Below the pieces are notes generated by a model. It had not been told where the DNA came from and ran no database searches. It was given only the letters and a program-made list of their open reading frames with translations. From NCBI GenBank assembly GCA_900088475.1, contig FLMG01000549.1:62001-126000 (forward strand): DNA of 64,000 nt, read 5' to 3'. The position numbers and the translations under genes are program-made. Below, in pieces: positions 11,297 to 24,209 of the stretch (positions within the stretch are counted from its first letter, which is position 1; every line of letters starts with the position of its first letter). Origin of the DNA: Hyphochytrium catenoides (Eukaryota > Sar > Hyphochytriomycetes > Hyphochytriales > Hyphochytriaceae).

Positions 11297-13364
11297 ATGT
11301 TTATCAGCAAGTCACAGCGGGTTGCATCAAGGTTAGAGCCTGAAATAGCTTTTCTTTTATCTATAGCCAGTGCTTTGCTAACTAGTCCTTCGAGTTTAGT
11401 CTGCTACGTAGTGGCAAACGGCTTCAGCCCTCAGGACAGCGGGCAAACCAGTTCCATCAAAGTGCATCTTTGGCTGCTAGGATTCTCTGCAGCGATCCCA
11501 TTGAACCTGTCTGTCGTGAGGTTTTCACTGCTAGGGGCCATTCGGTAGATGAAAAGAGCAAGCTGTCTGAAGAGGAGCTATGCGGCATCATTGGCCAGTA
11601 TGATGGCCTTGTCGTCAGAAGTGGCACCAAGGTTACGCCCAGAGTCTTGGAGGCAGCCGGCAAGCTTAAGATTGTCGGTAGAGCAGGCACAGGAGTCGAC
11701 AACATTGATGTCAAAGCTGCCACCAAAAATGGGGTTCTGGTTATGAACACACCTGGAGGGAACACTCTTGCAGCGGCTGAGCTCTCTTTCTCCACACTAT
11801 GCGCTCTCTCCCGTAACATTCCAGCAGCTGTAGCATCGATGAAGCTCCGCAAGTGGGACAGAAAGAAGTACACTGGCGTAGAGCTTAATTCAAAGACAGT
11901 TGCCATTATTGGTCTAGGGAACATCGGACGGCAGGTGGCAGAATGGGCCAAGGCGTTCAACATGCGAGTGATTGGGTTTGACCCCGTCATGAGCGCTGAG
12001 GTTAGTGCGGCTATAGTGGATAGGTTACCTCTTCGTTCCAACCTTGCTTACCACCCCTCGCGTAGGATGCTGCCAAGTATGGCATCGAAAAGCTAGAACT
12101 GGACCAGATCTGGCCACAGGCTGACTTTATTAGCTTGCACACGCCCCTCAATGATGGCACTCGTGGGCTTATCAATGATGAGACCATTGCCAAATGCAAG
12201 AAAGGGGTTCGCATTGTCAACTGTGCTCGTGGAGGTAGAGTCATTTCAAGACGTCGTCCACTTCTGTTTGACAAGGTTTTTCTTCATTAATGTTCCGGTT
12301 CTTCGGCCTGCTCCGTCAAGTCGGTTGTTCTGTGGTAACAATGTTCCTTGCAAAGAGCGAAAGGATCCCTCGCTATGTCCCGCAGCCCATGGTGTGTGCT
12401 TTCCATGCCGTGACCTAACTCACTGTGACCTCTAGGTGTCGTTGATGAAGCCGCTTTACTACGGGGATTGGAGAGCGGACATGTTGCTGGAGCTGCGCTT
12501 GATGTCTATAGCCAGGAACCTCCTCCAGAGTCTCTTAAACCCTTACTGACCCATCCCAAGGTCATTTGCACCCCTCACATCGGCGCCAGCACTGTGGAAG
12601 CGCAAACCAAGGTGGCGGAGCAGATTGCCGTTCAGATTTGCGATGTCTTTGACGGAAAGGATTTCTTCGGAGTCCTTAACGCTTCGCATATGGAACTCGC
12701 CAGCAACCCCGATCTTAAGCCTTTCCTCAGCCTGGGCGAGTCTCTTGGCTCTCTGCAGGCTCAGCAAATGGACGGCGGTATCTCTAAGGTCGTAGTCTAT
12801 ACCAGTGGTGGCCGGGACATTGATATCACCACTCGCAAGGCCAGAGATGCTCTCAAGGCAGCCATTCTAAAGGGTGTTGTCGCAAACTTCATCGAGAATC
12901 CTGCCGAAGCCAATCTCATCAACTCTCCCTCGACGGCTTCGGAACTGGGCATTGAGTTCGAGTTCTCGGACCAGCTGCCGGTCGCAGTACCGCGATTGGG
13001 CGCTTATCGCAACCTATTGGCTGTCAGCGTAGTATCAAAGGAAGGCAAGAGCTCCTTCATCGCTGGCAGTGTGTTTGGTACGGAAGGAAAGGTGGTTCAA
13101 ATGGGCGACTTCAAGGAGTTCCCCATCTTCACACCTCAGGGTACCCTTCTGTCGTTCAACAACGAGGACAGACCTGGCGCGATTGGTGAGGTGCTGAAGA
13201 TTGTGAGCGATGCTAACCTTAACATCGCTAGTATGGGCGTCGGCCGCCAGGAAGGTACCAAGGCCTTGGCTTTCCTGATTCTTGATGACGAAGTTGACGA
13301 GAACACGCTGGCGAAACTCCGCCAGCTGCCAGATTTGGAGAATGTAAAGACTGCATCTTTGTAA
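11297..13364 (+). CDS. serA: D-3-phosphoglycerate dehydrogenase, stand-alone copy
   Basis: Exons are 11297-11331, 11400-12000, 12066-12234 and 12436-13364, with phases that join to give 577 residues. The first exon and the start of the second encode a basic, serine-rich leader ([23 protein letters not shown]), consistent with mitochondrial import. Then come [54 protein letters not shown] (NAD-binding), [17 protein letters not shown] and TPHIGAST with the catalytic histidine. A C-terminal ASB domain and an ACT domain ([20 protein letters not shown]) follow, and the protein ends NVKTASL then stop. It oxidises 3-phosphoglycerate with NAD; the ACT domain is where serine binds in many relatives. 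None of its three introns coincides with an intron of the fused copy on the other strand. Confidence 0.95.
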
Positions 13365-13600
13365 GGTTCATAAAGCAAACAATTCATGGAGGAGGGAAGC
13401 CATATCGAAGTGCCAAGGATCCAAGTCAATAGTTAGCGATAATTTATTGAGTTGTGGGGGCACTTCTCGTCTGTCTACCCGTGGTGTTTGCGAGAATCAC
13501 CCTCATTAAGAGGCTGACAACGCCATAGCTAGATCACGAGCCGTTGAGGGCCTATCCTGATAATGGTTATAAAGACTTGCCTTTCACCCGCATCTTGTTT

Positions 13601-16600
13601 CTAAGCCAAATAGTTATAGACCTGAGGGTTGTCTTCATCTCTTTCCAGATACTCGCGCTCAATCAGACTCTCTATCCGCTTCTTCAGGTCCGCAGGCTAC
13701 AAGGGAGTAAACCGGGAGGGGAAGGAGAAAGACGGTGCATCAGACCACGTTTGAATCGCTCAAAGAGCCAAGCTTCGAAGGCCCAAGACGTGTAGAATGA
13801 CCACGATTGGTAACCGGGTGAAATCTTCGTTTTACCTTGGCTGGGAACTTTAGCTGACTGAATAGCTCTGACATGAGCATATTATGAGTCAAGGTCTTCC
13901 GCGCCTTCATCGTTCTTACTATTGCTGCATCAACCTACAGTCCTTCATCTTAGCATTTCCAGCAGGAGAGGAAGAGAATAGAGAGAACCACGTGTACGTG
14001 CAGCCATACTCTCACACGGCAGCCGTATAAGAGAAAGAGAGGTGTTCGGACGGGAGAGAGGGGAGCGCCTTCTACCTGGTACTGTCTATCCCGGAAAACT
14101 CGTTCATGAGTTTCCTCATTCTCCTCCACAGTCTCCTTGATTTGGATCTGGTTGATTTTAATCCTCATTAACTTGTTTGAAAAATCTTTGTTGAACTCAA
14201 AGCGATCACCGTCCTCCACATCTTTTCCCTGTCGAACCACCGGTCTAAGTATCGAGATCGCCATAAGGAGATGTAGAAACAGGAATCAAACAGTCTAGGG
14301 AAAGATGGAGAGGCATAATGCAGTTCTGATTGGATGGCAGCAAGGAGAGGATATCTGGTGGACCATGAGAGAGAGAAGGGGCGTCTGTCATAGAGGGTTC
14401 TCATACCCTAGGTATCTTTTGTAGCACTCTAATCTTGCCACAAGCCAGACTCTGCAATGTTCTCCTTAACTCTTTATCCTCTGATTGGTGAGCCCCGGTA
14501 AGTTCAACGATAGCAATTGATGAAAGCTACTGTTGAGAAAAGGTGGTCGTCTGACTAAAAATTACAAGGGGACGTATGATGGTGGCAGTCCGTAAAAACG
14601 GGAGGATTGAGTGCATTCCTACCTAGTCCTGTAGTCTCCTTTATATACTTGAAGTCTAACACATCTGCGTTATTGAAGCAGAGGAGAACAAGGGTCTGGT
14701 ACAGCGACACCTGAAGCTCTTTCCGGCCCTGCATGTCAAAACGTAAGGCTCTCAAACGATTCACCTGCATTCAACCCCTACAGCAAAAAAGTGTGTACCT
14801 TCGGGAAAGCAGTTTTCACCACGCACTGCCCAAGAGAGTGCTGCCAAATGAGCTGCCTGCCACTATATTTGCTCAGATAGAACTTGCGAAAGACCTCCTA
14901 TAAGGATCAAATTGGTACATCCGGTCGAGTCCAGGTCAGAATAAGCAGAACAAGCGGTTCAGCAGAAAGAAACAGGTACAGCTTACTTGGTACTGAGCCA
15001 TCTCGGAAGGAAGGTTGATCTCCAGAGCTGGATAAGGTGGCCAGTACCCCGTGGTAAGCACCTGGACGCTCATGTCTATGTTGTTACCTAGTTGCTCCAA
15101 CTGGGCCCTGCCAGATCCAGCAAAATAGAACATTATCGATTAGGTGCAAATCGGACGGCTGGTAGGATTTTCCAACCTGCTTGGAGCGTGCTGCTCAAAG
15201 GACGTCATGATATCACGCGAAAGGTCAATATCCTTGAACATGCCCTCCAACTGCCAATATACCGTGGGAAGGGATAAAAAGTGATAGAGGAAGGGATGAT
15301 GAGTGTGGCCGAAATACGATATCCCTGTGGGAGAGGACCACGTAGATGCCCAAGAGAGACAAGCTGAGCAGCATCACGCAACTTGACAACAGAGGTGAGA
15401 TACGGCAACAGAGGAGGGAAGACACCTTATTTGTGAAGGAGTTTCCGCATTCGGTTTTCAGTTTCGATATCATTGACTTCTCAGCATCAAACGATGCGCT
15501 CTTGCCTATGAAAGCAGATGAAAGAATGTAACCAACCGAGGCCTTGTAAGGATGCAGCTGAAAGACAGAAAACTGGGGTTGAGCCGTACCCAAGAGTAGC
15601 CGTTTTGCGAGGTCTTTCTTGTAGAATGCTTCAAAGACATCCTTGCCCTGTTGCGGGCCGAACAGTGAGCAGCAATCGGCGCCCGAAAAGGTAGTTCAAG
15701 GATAGATAGAGTCATGCACAGCTTCTTTTGACACCCAAGACTTCTGCGCACCTGAATGTATCGAAACAGGACCATAACCTTATCAAGAAGCCCTTCGAGT
15801 TCATCGTCACTTGTTCCTTTCTGTCCTGCCCTGAGCTTCATGTCAATAAATTTTGCAATGAGCTCAGCTGGCCGATTCTGGCGAGCGTTTATGAAGTACT
15901 CAAAGCCCTCCTAAATATAAGATAAAGGCGTTAGATATGGGTTAACAGGCAAGGTGTAAGTCCCAGGAGAAGGCCAAGTGCAAGAGGTAAGCAAGACTAG
16001 TGACTTCGACAGGGTCAAACGCAAATGGTCCCTGTTCACAATAAGAGGATGTCTGTAGGTTTGTCATTCAAAGAAGACGAATCTTCGCGTGCGTCAGAGC
16101 CGCACAGGATGGCAAGGAAGAATCCCATCACAGAAAGAACCGAACCTTTAGTGCGTAGGTGTATTTCTCGTTAAGATCGAAGGACTGCTCTAGAATCTTG
16201 TCCAACCGAGCCTTAAACTTGAGCAAGTTGTCAACCTACTCATAGTGAAAGCTTAACATTAACGTAGCGCTTGCGGACGGAAGAAGAGCATATTACCATA
16301 TCCTTTTCATTTTCTTGATCGTTGATGATCTCGAGCCCCTTCCTTCGAATATAGACATTCCATGCTGCCTTCAGCTAAAAGGAAAGTAAGAGGGTAAGAG
16401 CACTATACTGATAAATGTCATAAGAGAGAAGGATGCGCTATACGTAGAGGAGAGGGACCGATATGGAGAGCCAAAAACAGGTGGCAGTAGTGCACGGGAC
16501 AGCTGCTCACCTCCTCCAAGGCGTCGACTCTGCTGAAGAGATAGTACATCCTTTTAAGGTCTTCTTGCGCATCGCCATCCATTAAGCCATCGAAGCCCTT

Positions 16601-17982
16601 TTCAACTACAATAGATGTGTGCGGGCGCAGAAGATGTTGCTCCACGCAGGTAATTAGAGGCTTGCGCGTGGAAGGGTCCAGATATTGTGTCACTCGATCG
16701 CTAGCCTGCTGAAGCCTGCATAGCCAAGCCAGTGAGCAAGAGCCATCGTCAATGCACCTTCCTAGAATCCCGAATATCGCGCAAGTCCAACTAAGGCTCT
16801 TTGGTACGGACTCCCAACCTCCTTACCTGTTTTCAACATGGATAAGGAACTCCCGCACGTTGCTCTGGTCCATGTACTTTTCCCCCTCTGCCTGGTAGAA
16901 AATCTCTGTCCCCGCGATGAACGGGCCTTCAAATTTCTCATGGTAAAGCTTGACAGCGCGGTTAGAACTGAGCGACTTTATGCTCATTTCTATGATTTGC
17001 GCTAGTCACATTATACTGCTGCAGCTACTGAGTTCGCCCCTTCCCTTAGTAAATCTACCATGACAACGCGTCTCCCTCTTCGCCTACCTGCAGAGATACT
17101 AGCATGCGGATCAGGTTCCGTACGAGCAGACGGTTGATGGCCTCACCCCGGCGTTCCCGCTCAATGAGGGCGAGAATTCCATGGACAAGCTTGTGCTCGA
17201 TCTACACGGAGGGCAGCATGAGGAGTGAGCCCAGGCTTTTCGGTCCACCTCTTCTTCAAAAAAGGCCATGGACCACCTATATTTGACCTCAAACTCACCT
17301 CGGACTTCGCTAGAATATTTCTACGTAGCAATTGTAACCCCATGTCCCATAAGGACTTGACATTAGCTGTCTGCAGGACATAGGTCCTGTCAAGATAGAG
17401 GAAGATACTTCTTATAGTGAGCATGTGCTCGCAATGGTCCTGCCAAACTCGGTCGATCATCTCCAAGAACGATTCTTGGTCCGGAGAGGCCGCTGTTAGA
17501 CCTTCAAACACCAATGAAACGTGCTGGGTGCATACTTCTTCCAATCGAGAATATAAGCTGAGTGAGGGAAATGTCAGACAAAACTATGCTCCAACCCTTC
17601 GGAAGGTGATGACGGGACATTTTCAATCGCCTACCTGGCACTCATCTTATGGATACACATCTCTTCTACAGCGCGGTATAGCTCCTCCCTATTGTAAGCC
17701 ACTGGCTTCTTTTGATGAACTGCCACCACAGCTTCCCGCAACCTTTCCCAGGTTACATCTTCATAGTTATCTGGAAGCTTTGGGACACTCTTGAAGATCC
17801 AGTGAAGGATATGGTGGCAACAATCATTAGAGACCTTGGCAGAACCCTGCGATTTGAGTTTGATCTAGAGTTACCTTTAGTGTTTTTATTACAAGCTTCT
17901 TCTTGGGCTGCTGTGAGAGCGAGCCGCTGGGGCGAGCTGAGACGCCCTTGCCAGCACGAGCACTTGCACTCCCAGATATCAT
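13601..17982 (-). CDS. CUL4: Cullin-4-type ubiquitin ligase scaffold
   Basis: The N-terminus after the leader matches cullin-4: [12 protein letters not shown], then [19 protein letters not shown] and [19 protein letters not shown]. The first intron carries an AG acceptor just before AGT-GTC-CCA, which joins in phase. Later exons show cullin repeats ([51 protein letters not shown]-type [16 protein letters not shown]). The end has the cullin homology region and the neddylation site, with lysine in [18 protein letters not shown], and finishes [20 protein letters not shown]. It is a multi-exon gene of about 4.4 kb. In the family, CUL4 binds DDB1 at the N-terminus and RBX1 at the C-terminus to ubiquitinate nuclear substrates. 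Start ATG is 17980-17982; no earlier in-frame ATG is needed. Confidence 0.92.
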
Positions 17983-18805
17983 ACTCTCTTCTTACCCCTG
18001 TCACGTGACGGGGGGGGCTCGGTTCGTGTTCCTAGACTCTAACTTAGGCTTCTTGCAGTAGGGAGGGAAATGGGGTCGGGGACGCCGTCCGAGGGGTTAT
18101 CTTGCTAGCACACTTTCCTCGGCCTTGCCTCTCCCTCCTTCAGTCGTTGGTAGTTCCCACCGAGGACATTTACTGGGTATAGCGCGGAATTGGCACACAC
18201 GGGCCTGCTTGAGGGCCAAGAAGCCCCCAGCGCTGACTGCACTTCCCACCTTCACAAGCCACAGAACGTGGTAAACTGACCGATAGACAGACAATGGATG
18301 AAGGAGCGCCTTCAACTGATCCGTGCCACTGTCAGCCTTGAGGCGTTCAGAACTATGAGCTCAGCAAAGCATTGAGATTCTTCGCATTGGCGCCAGAAAA
18401 GAAAGGGCAAACCTTTGTGTTTGTTCAGAGATATCATGCAACTGGATCCGGAACCTCTTTCTCCTTATGCGGAATACTTAACTCTGTTGTTCCTCCTATT
18501 CGTAATAAGGCTATTTCTCTTCACTGTACCAACTTTCCCAGCCAAGCTGAGATCACCCCCAGGATAAATGTGACAGACAAATCAACAACCTCCGTCACGC
18601 CCACTCTCCCATCATTATGCACTTTCTTGCCTGTGCTGCCACCTCCTCCCCGAATGATGCTATGTTATGAATCGCTGGGCAGCTAGCTGAGGGAGACGAC
18701 AAGGTATATAAATCGACATCGTCATTCAGTGATACACCTTAAGAATAGTGCCTACTGTTCTTACAAATGTCACTTAGGTTAGAGCCTACTGTCCTGCATT
18801 GGGGT
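17983..18805. other. Intergenic region, CUL4 promoter side
   Basis: It lies between the CUL4 start and the transketolase 3' end and contains the CACGTG palindrome. A plus-strand open frame at 18372-18686 has no recognisable content. I see nothing else. Confidence 0.45.
18000..18009. promoter_or_regulatory. GTCACGTGAC palindrome upstream of CUL4
   Basis: This perfect 10-bp palindrome contains the CACGTG core bound by bHLH and bZIP factors in plants, fungi and animals. It lies 18 bp upstream of the CUL4 start codon. Function here is inferred from position only. Confidence 0.3.
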
Positions 18806-21048
18806 TCAGTGATGCACCGCGGCTCTGGGCTGAGGAGGTCTGTCCAGCAGAGCAGGGACAGGCTTTTCAGTATAAAACTCAATGAGTTCGTTGGCACGGT
18901 GTACGATGTTGGCAGCAGTGATGCCGAACTTGGCATATACATCGGCTAGCTGGCCTGAGGCGCCAAAAGTGGTCATTCCTACATGAGCATGAGCATACCT
19001 GCTCCAGCCAAAGATATGCAGCGCTTCGACGCTGAGAATGGGGATGCCCTCAGGAAAGACACTGGTCTTATAGTCATCAGAGGTCTCCTCGAAGAGTGAC
19101 ATCGATGGCATGGAGACAACCCTTGACTTCTTGCCTTGGTTCTTCAACAACTTTGCGGCTTCCACCGCCAAAGCAACTTCAGAGCCCGTAGCCACAAGGA
19201 CTACGTCGAGATCCTTCCCATCAGTTGTCCCATACTCCTTTAGTACATAGGCTCCTTTATAGACCTTTTCTGCAGAGCTGCCCTCCAGCTGCGGGAGACC
19301 CTGTCTAGAGAGGGCTAGTACTGAAGGTTTATGCCTGTGCTCCACAGCCCACATATAGGAGCCTGCAACCTCATTACCATCAGCAGGCCGGAACTCGTAC
19401 ATCTCCGGCGTAGCGCGAATGAGAGCCAGAGTCTCCACAGGCTGATGGGTAGGACCATCCTCACCGAGACCAATGGAGTCATGGGTCATAATGTAAATGA
19501 CTCCAAACTTTGAAAGAGCGCTCAAACGGGCAGCTCCCCACGCGTACGTGATGAAGTTAAGGAAGGTGGCGCAGAAAGGTATGATGCCACCCACGGTGAA
19601 GAGCCCGTTGCAGAAGGCTGCCATAGCGTGTTCCCGGACCCCGAAACGGAAGTAACGGCCCTCGGGTGTCTTTCTTTGAAAGTCTCCACTGCATTTCAGG
19701 GCCGTGAGGTTGGAGTGCGTTAGGTCTGCCGAGCCACCAATGAGTTCAGGAAGGATGGGCGCAAGCGCGTTTAGGCACATTTCAGAGAGCTGCCTCGTGG
19801 CCATGGCCTTGTCGCCAGGCTTGAAGCGTGGTAATACCTTCTTCCAGTCCTGCGGAAGCTCCTTGCGAATCACACGACGGGTGAACTCCGCAGCCAGGTC
19901 GGGATACTTTTCGGAGTACTTAGCGAAAAGATCATTCCATTTCTTCTCGGCATCTGCGCCTTCCTTTTCATGGTTATAATAAGCACCAACGTCTGCAGGA
20001 ATCTGGAAGCTCTTCTCAGGGTCAAATCCAAACTTCTTTCTGACGTTGGCTAGGTCTTCGCCGGTCAGGGGAGCACCATGGACGCCAGCAGTGTTCTCCT
20101 TTGCGGACCCGAAGCCAATGACGGTCCTGATCTTGATAATAGACGGCTTATTCTTAACTGCCTTCGCTGCTTCTACAGCCTTGAAGATAGCATTTGCGTC
20201 GTGGTTACCGTCAGTCACAGTTTGGGTATGCCATCCGTAAGCCTCATAGCGCTTAAGCACATCCTCTGTAAAGGAGAGATCTGTGCGCCCATCAATAGTG
20301 ATCTCGTTATCGTCATAAAGGACGATAAGTTTGCCCAAGCCCAAATGGCCCGCAAGAGAACCGGCCTGCAGAGGACATTCAAGATTAAGGGCGTCATGAC
20401 ATGAATCTTTCCACCGTGAGATCTGAGCCTCACCTCCGCAGAAACGCCCTCCTGGAGACAACCATCACCGCAGATGACGAAGGTGTAGCTGTCAATGATA
20501 GGGAACCCTTCTCTGTTAAAAATGGCAGCCAAATGGGCCTCTCCCGCAGCAGCGCCTACTGCATTAGAGATACCTTGACCAAGGGGCCCTGTGCATACTT
20601 CGATTCCAGGGGTGCAGAAGTTCTCGGGGTGGCCAGGGGTCTTGGAGTTCAGTTTTCTGAAGCTCTTGAGGTCGTCTAAGGTGACATCGTACCCAGTAAG
20701 ATGCAGCATGGCGTACTGCAGCGCACAAGCATGGCCATTTGACAAAATGAATCTGTCACGGTTTACCCAGTCTGGGTTCTTGGGGTTATACCTCATCACC
20801 TGCATTCGACCTCTAGTTAGGTCCCTTATTGAGCAATTTTCCTGAGCAAGTTCACGAACCTTCTTCCATAGTACATGTGCCATTGGCGCGCAACCCATTG
20901 GCGCACCGGGATGGCCCGACTTCCCCGCAGAGGGCATCTCAGCACCCAAAAGCCTTATGGTGTTGATGCAATGGGCTTCATCTGGAGTTGCCTTCATCCG
21001 CTTGGGAGAGGATGCCTTTGGAGACAGGGGCGCCGTTTTGGTTGCCAT
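18806..21048 (-). CDS. tktA: Transketolase, cytosolic type
   Basis: This thiamine-diphosphate enzyme of the pentose phosphate pathway transfers two-carbon ketol units. Visible motifs are [40 protein letters not shown], the TPP motif [58 protein letters not shown], and a full pyrimidine and C-terminal domain ending near [15 protein letters not shown]. There are three exons. One intron (about 20336-20402) interrupts the TPP-motif region (GVSAE then [11 protein letters not shown]). A second, 20800-20859, is inferred from family alignment because the family reads straight from HVLW to the NPKNPDW region. It is 60 bp, in frame and stop-free, so an unspliced form would also translate. The N-terminus is short with no obvious transit peptide. 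Confidence 0.95.
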
Positions 21049-22192
21049 GGCTGTAGCGAATGAATGATTAGCACGTGTCTAGTCAGCGAAGGGGTCATCT
21101 TTGATAACCTGCTCACCTGCTATTGGAACAGACCTCAAGAGCTTCAAGCGGTGGTGAGTCAGGAAGTTGATGGTGAAGTGCTGTCGTCTGACAACTGGCT
21201 GGTACTCTTACTGAACTCTCAGCCCAGGATAGATCAGGTCTGAAAGTGCACCCGCTAAGAGCGAACCCGAGGAGATCTTCGTCCAATCAGTCTCGTCTCT
21301 CTCGTCTCTTCCTTGGATAATAATTGAAGCGATAGACCAACCACGTCCTCCTTGCTGTTCATCCTAATCAGGAGGCGGGCCGGGCCAGCTGGACGACTGT
21401 GAGGGACAAAAGATCTCATCAGACAATCCACGGCACTGTCTGGCTGAGTGGTGTTCCCTCGTCCGCTGTACTACACGATACAAGTACAACATCTGTCTGT
21501 TCTCACACTCCTCTGTCATAACACCTGTACTGCTATAATAACATGCCATGTTTTTGGCACCCCAACCAGTCATAATACCCTATGAAGAGCGCTTAGTAAT
21601 GACGTCGTATTCTCGCTTGACATTTCGTTTTCGACTGAAGTTCGACAGTGGTACCGCTATTCCCGATATATATGGATATTATCTTTAATAAAAGGTACTT
21701 CTCCTCAGTACCCGCCTACTGTATGTATGTGGATTCTGAACCTTGCAGATCATACAATAATACTTGAAAGCTTACCTCTAAGGTTATCAATAAAGCACGT
21801 ACCTTCAGTAACTAGAGACCATCGCCGACATCTTGAAGGATCCATAGTGATAAAGTGGATGATGGCGCTCGATGAGAAGTAGTTCCTACAGGTACAGCTG
21901 TTCCTACTCCTTCGTAGGAATGAGATAGACACTGTCAGGACTGCAGAGAGGCGAGAGGACTTTCATTCAGCCTTAAGCAAACTGGGCATACAAAGCGCTA
22001 CGAGTAGCTCTGGCGTTCCTGTCTTGCAGGCGAGGGCCCTTCCCTGAGATCTGCATTGCAGCGACTGCAGGGATCCCCTCATAGAAGGAGAGAGACGCTG
22101 TTTAAGATATTTTATCTGTAAGGCCCATGGAGGCCTTAGGAGCTAGTGCTGGGCCCTCATTCCACCCATCTAAACCAAAGAGGTAGCTTTTT
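21049..22192. other. Divergent intergenic region
   Basis: This is 1.1 kb between the transketolase and WDR25-like starts. It is AT-richer around 21590-21760. I found no gene or RNA in it. Confidence 0.45.
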
Positions 22193-23886
22193 ATGGAGCT
22201 TTTGGCTGAATATCTATCCTCAGATGACTCTGCCAAGGAAGAGCAGCTGCCGAAGCCGGTTGTGCCGGAATCCCACACAGGGGTTCAAGCAAAGCCCTCG
22301 ATAAAGCGTCGCCCTTTAAGCACATCCGCTTCTGGCTGCCGTCCTTATGTCTCAAAGCGACAGAAAGCCTTGGTGGAGGATATACAGAAAGAATTCAAGG
22401 CTCTATCTTCCGATAGCAGAACTTATATCAGCCCATCACTGACAAAAGATAATGTGGAACTGGTCACCACAATCAAGGATGTCAGTGGAATTGGCCCTGG
22501 GCTTCGAGCCCTATTGCGGAGCAACAACAAGCATTGCGGGCGGAGCTGGCCCAAGAACGTTTCATTCAGGGAAGCGACACCTTCAGGAAAGCCAATCAGC
22601 TCCCTGCGTTGGTCCACGGGCAAGGGATCGTTGCTGGCATCCGCCTCGCATGGGGGGGAGGTAGTTCTCTGGGAGACCTTTGAGAGGCGCCGTATGGTCC
22701 GGTGTTTTACTGACCATACAGGGGGAGTGCGGGCCCTAGGGTGGAGCCGCGACAGGTAATATCGAAGCGTTATCGGTCCAACTTCCCCACGTTGACCTAA
22801 TGGTACATATTGGGGTATAGTTCTATCATAGCTTCAGGAGGCTATGACAAGCAGCTTCTGTTCACGAACGTGGAGACTGGGCGTCTGGCTGCTCACTATG
22901 GGCAGACCGAGGGCATCACCGCCATTGCATCTGTGCCTAATGCCGATAATCTCTTTGTCGTCGGCATGGAGTCTTCCGGTACAGAGTCATTAGCAAACTC
23001 TTAATTCCTGTAAGCTAATCTTCGCATAAAAAGGCCTTTTCTGTCTTGACAGAAGGTCAAAAGCAGTGATTAGGGCTTTCAAGGGCTGCTTTGGAGAGGT
23101 TCAAGACATCGCATTTTTGCCGGATGCGGAGTACTTCGTCTCCTCTAATAATGTTAAGAGAAAAAGTGGCATTGACCGCTCCTTGCTTGTGTGGAGTCTG
23201 AGCACGGTACGGTCACTTAGCACCTTTTGCAGACGGTACGAGAGCTAAAGACGTCTCCATAGGGTGCAATCGTCTCAAATCAGCTTTACATGGAAGCCTT
23301 CACATGCCCATCCATACGGGTGAGTCCTGTTGTCTGTTGCTTCCCGATACGTCCTTTAGCGGTCGACAAACATTTACAGCATTTTCATAGGTCTCACCTG
23401 CGAATGAGGCTCTCTACGCTCAGTCTCACGGCAACTATATCGCAGAGTTCTCCATCCACCCTCCATATCGCATGAACAAATTCAAGGTATATGCAACCAT
23501 TATACACATTATGAATGGAGTGAGGGCCCGAGTGAAGGCAACAGGGAACGTACTGTGTTAGCGTTACTAAGGGTCTCGCTGCCAGCGCTTTGAAGGTCAC
23601 AGTGTCGGAGGCAGTGCTATTCAAATCAGTTTAAACGCCTCAGAGACGGTGCTTGCGAGTGGCTCTGTGGATGGCGGCATTTTCTATTATGATGTCAGGT
23701 CTGTGAGATGATCCTTGTTTATAGGCTCCCCGCCTTACGCCGTTCCTGTTGCCCAGGTCCGCTCAGCTCTTGCATAAACAGTCAGGACTGCACCAATCAA
23801 TCTGCACGGCTGCAGAATTTCACCCGATTTTAGAAACTACTCTGGCAACGGCAGACTGGGCCGGCAACGTTACCATCCAAATGTAG
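22193..23886 (+). CDS. WDR25: WD40 protein, WDR25 (PRP17-related) homolog
   Basis: The N-terminus is hydrophilic (MELLAEYLSSDDSAKEEQLP) and is followed by a single beta-propeller. Repeats include PISSLRWSTGKGSLLASASH, VLWETFERRRMVRCFTDHTG, IIASGGYDKQLLFTNVETG and SKAVIRAFKGCFGEVQDIAF. The part ANEALYAQSHGNYIAEFSIH, PPYRMNKFKRFEGHSVGG, then HPILETTLATADWAGNVTIQ lines up with the C-terminal half of animal WDR25. There are several exons; the first (22193-22755) joins 22821 in phase, and the others are at about 23053-23207, 23392-23487, 23609-23698 and 23758-23886. A splicing role is possible, since PRP17 is the closest well-studied relative. WDR25 itself has no firmly known function. Confidence 0.85.
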
Positions 23887-24209
23887 CGGTCATGGAGCGG
23901 GAGCTCGCATTTTATTTATTTAGCTATTTATAGCGCTATTTGGTACTAAGAGAGGGTTCAGTATCCGTCGGTCCACCACAGTCACCTTTGCGCATTGACC
24001 CAGTCACCTATGCTGAGTATTGGCCGGCCAACTGCCTGGACTTCAGACATAGCACCTTCCCGTGCGGGCTCAAATTCCCTTATTAGGGAAGAAGCAAAGA
24101 AGGCCGGCCCCACAAACTAGTAGCGCGGAGTCCTAGTAAGGTGACTTCCTGGAGCCATGGAGCAGTGGAAGAGGGAATCTTTACTGATGAGCACTACCAC
24201 TGCGCCCAG
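23887..24209. other. Intergenic region between convergent genes
   Basis: It separates the WDR25-like and dynamin stop codons. An AT-rich patch at 23909-23945 may be near polyadenylation sites. Nothing else is seen. Confidence 0.45.

Noticed and set aside
17712-18008. Plus-strand open frame over the CUL4 5' end
   Set aside because: It is the antisense shadow of the first CUL4 exons, whose minus-strand protein matches the family closely.
18372-18686. 104-codon plus-strand frame in the CUL4-transketolase spacer
   Set aside because: There is no motif and no splice partner, and proline/serine-rich composition suggests chance.
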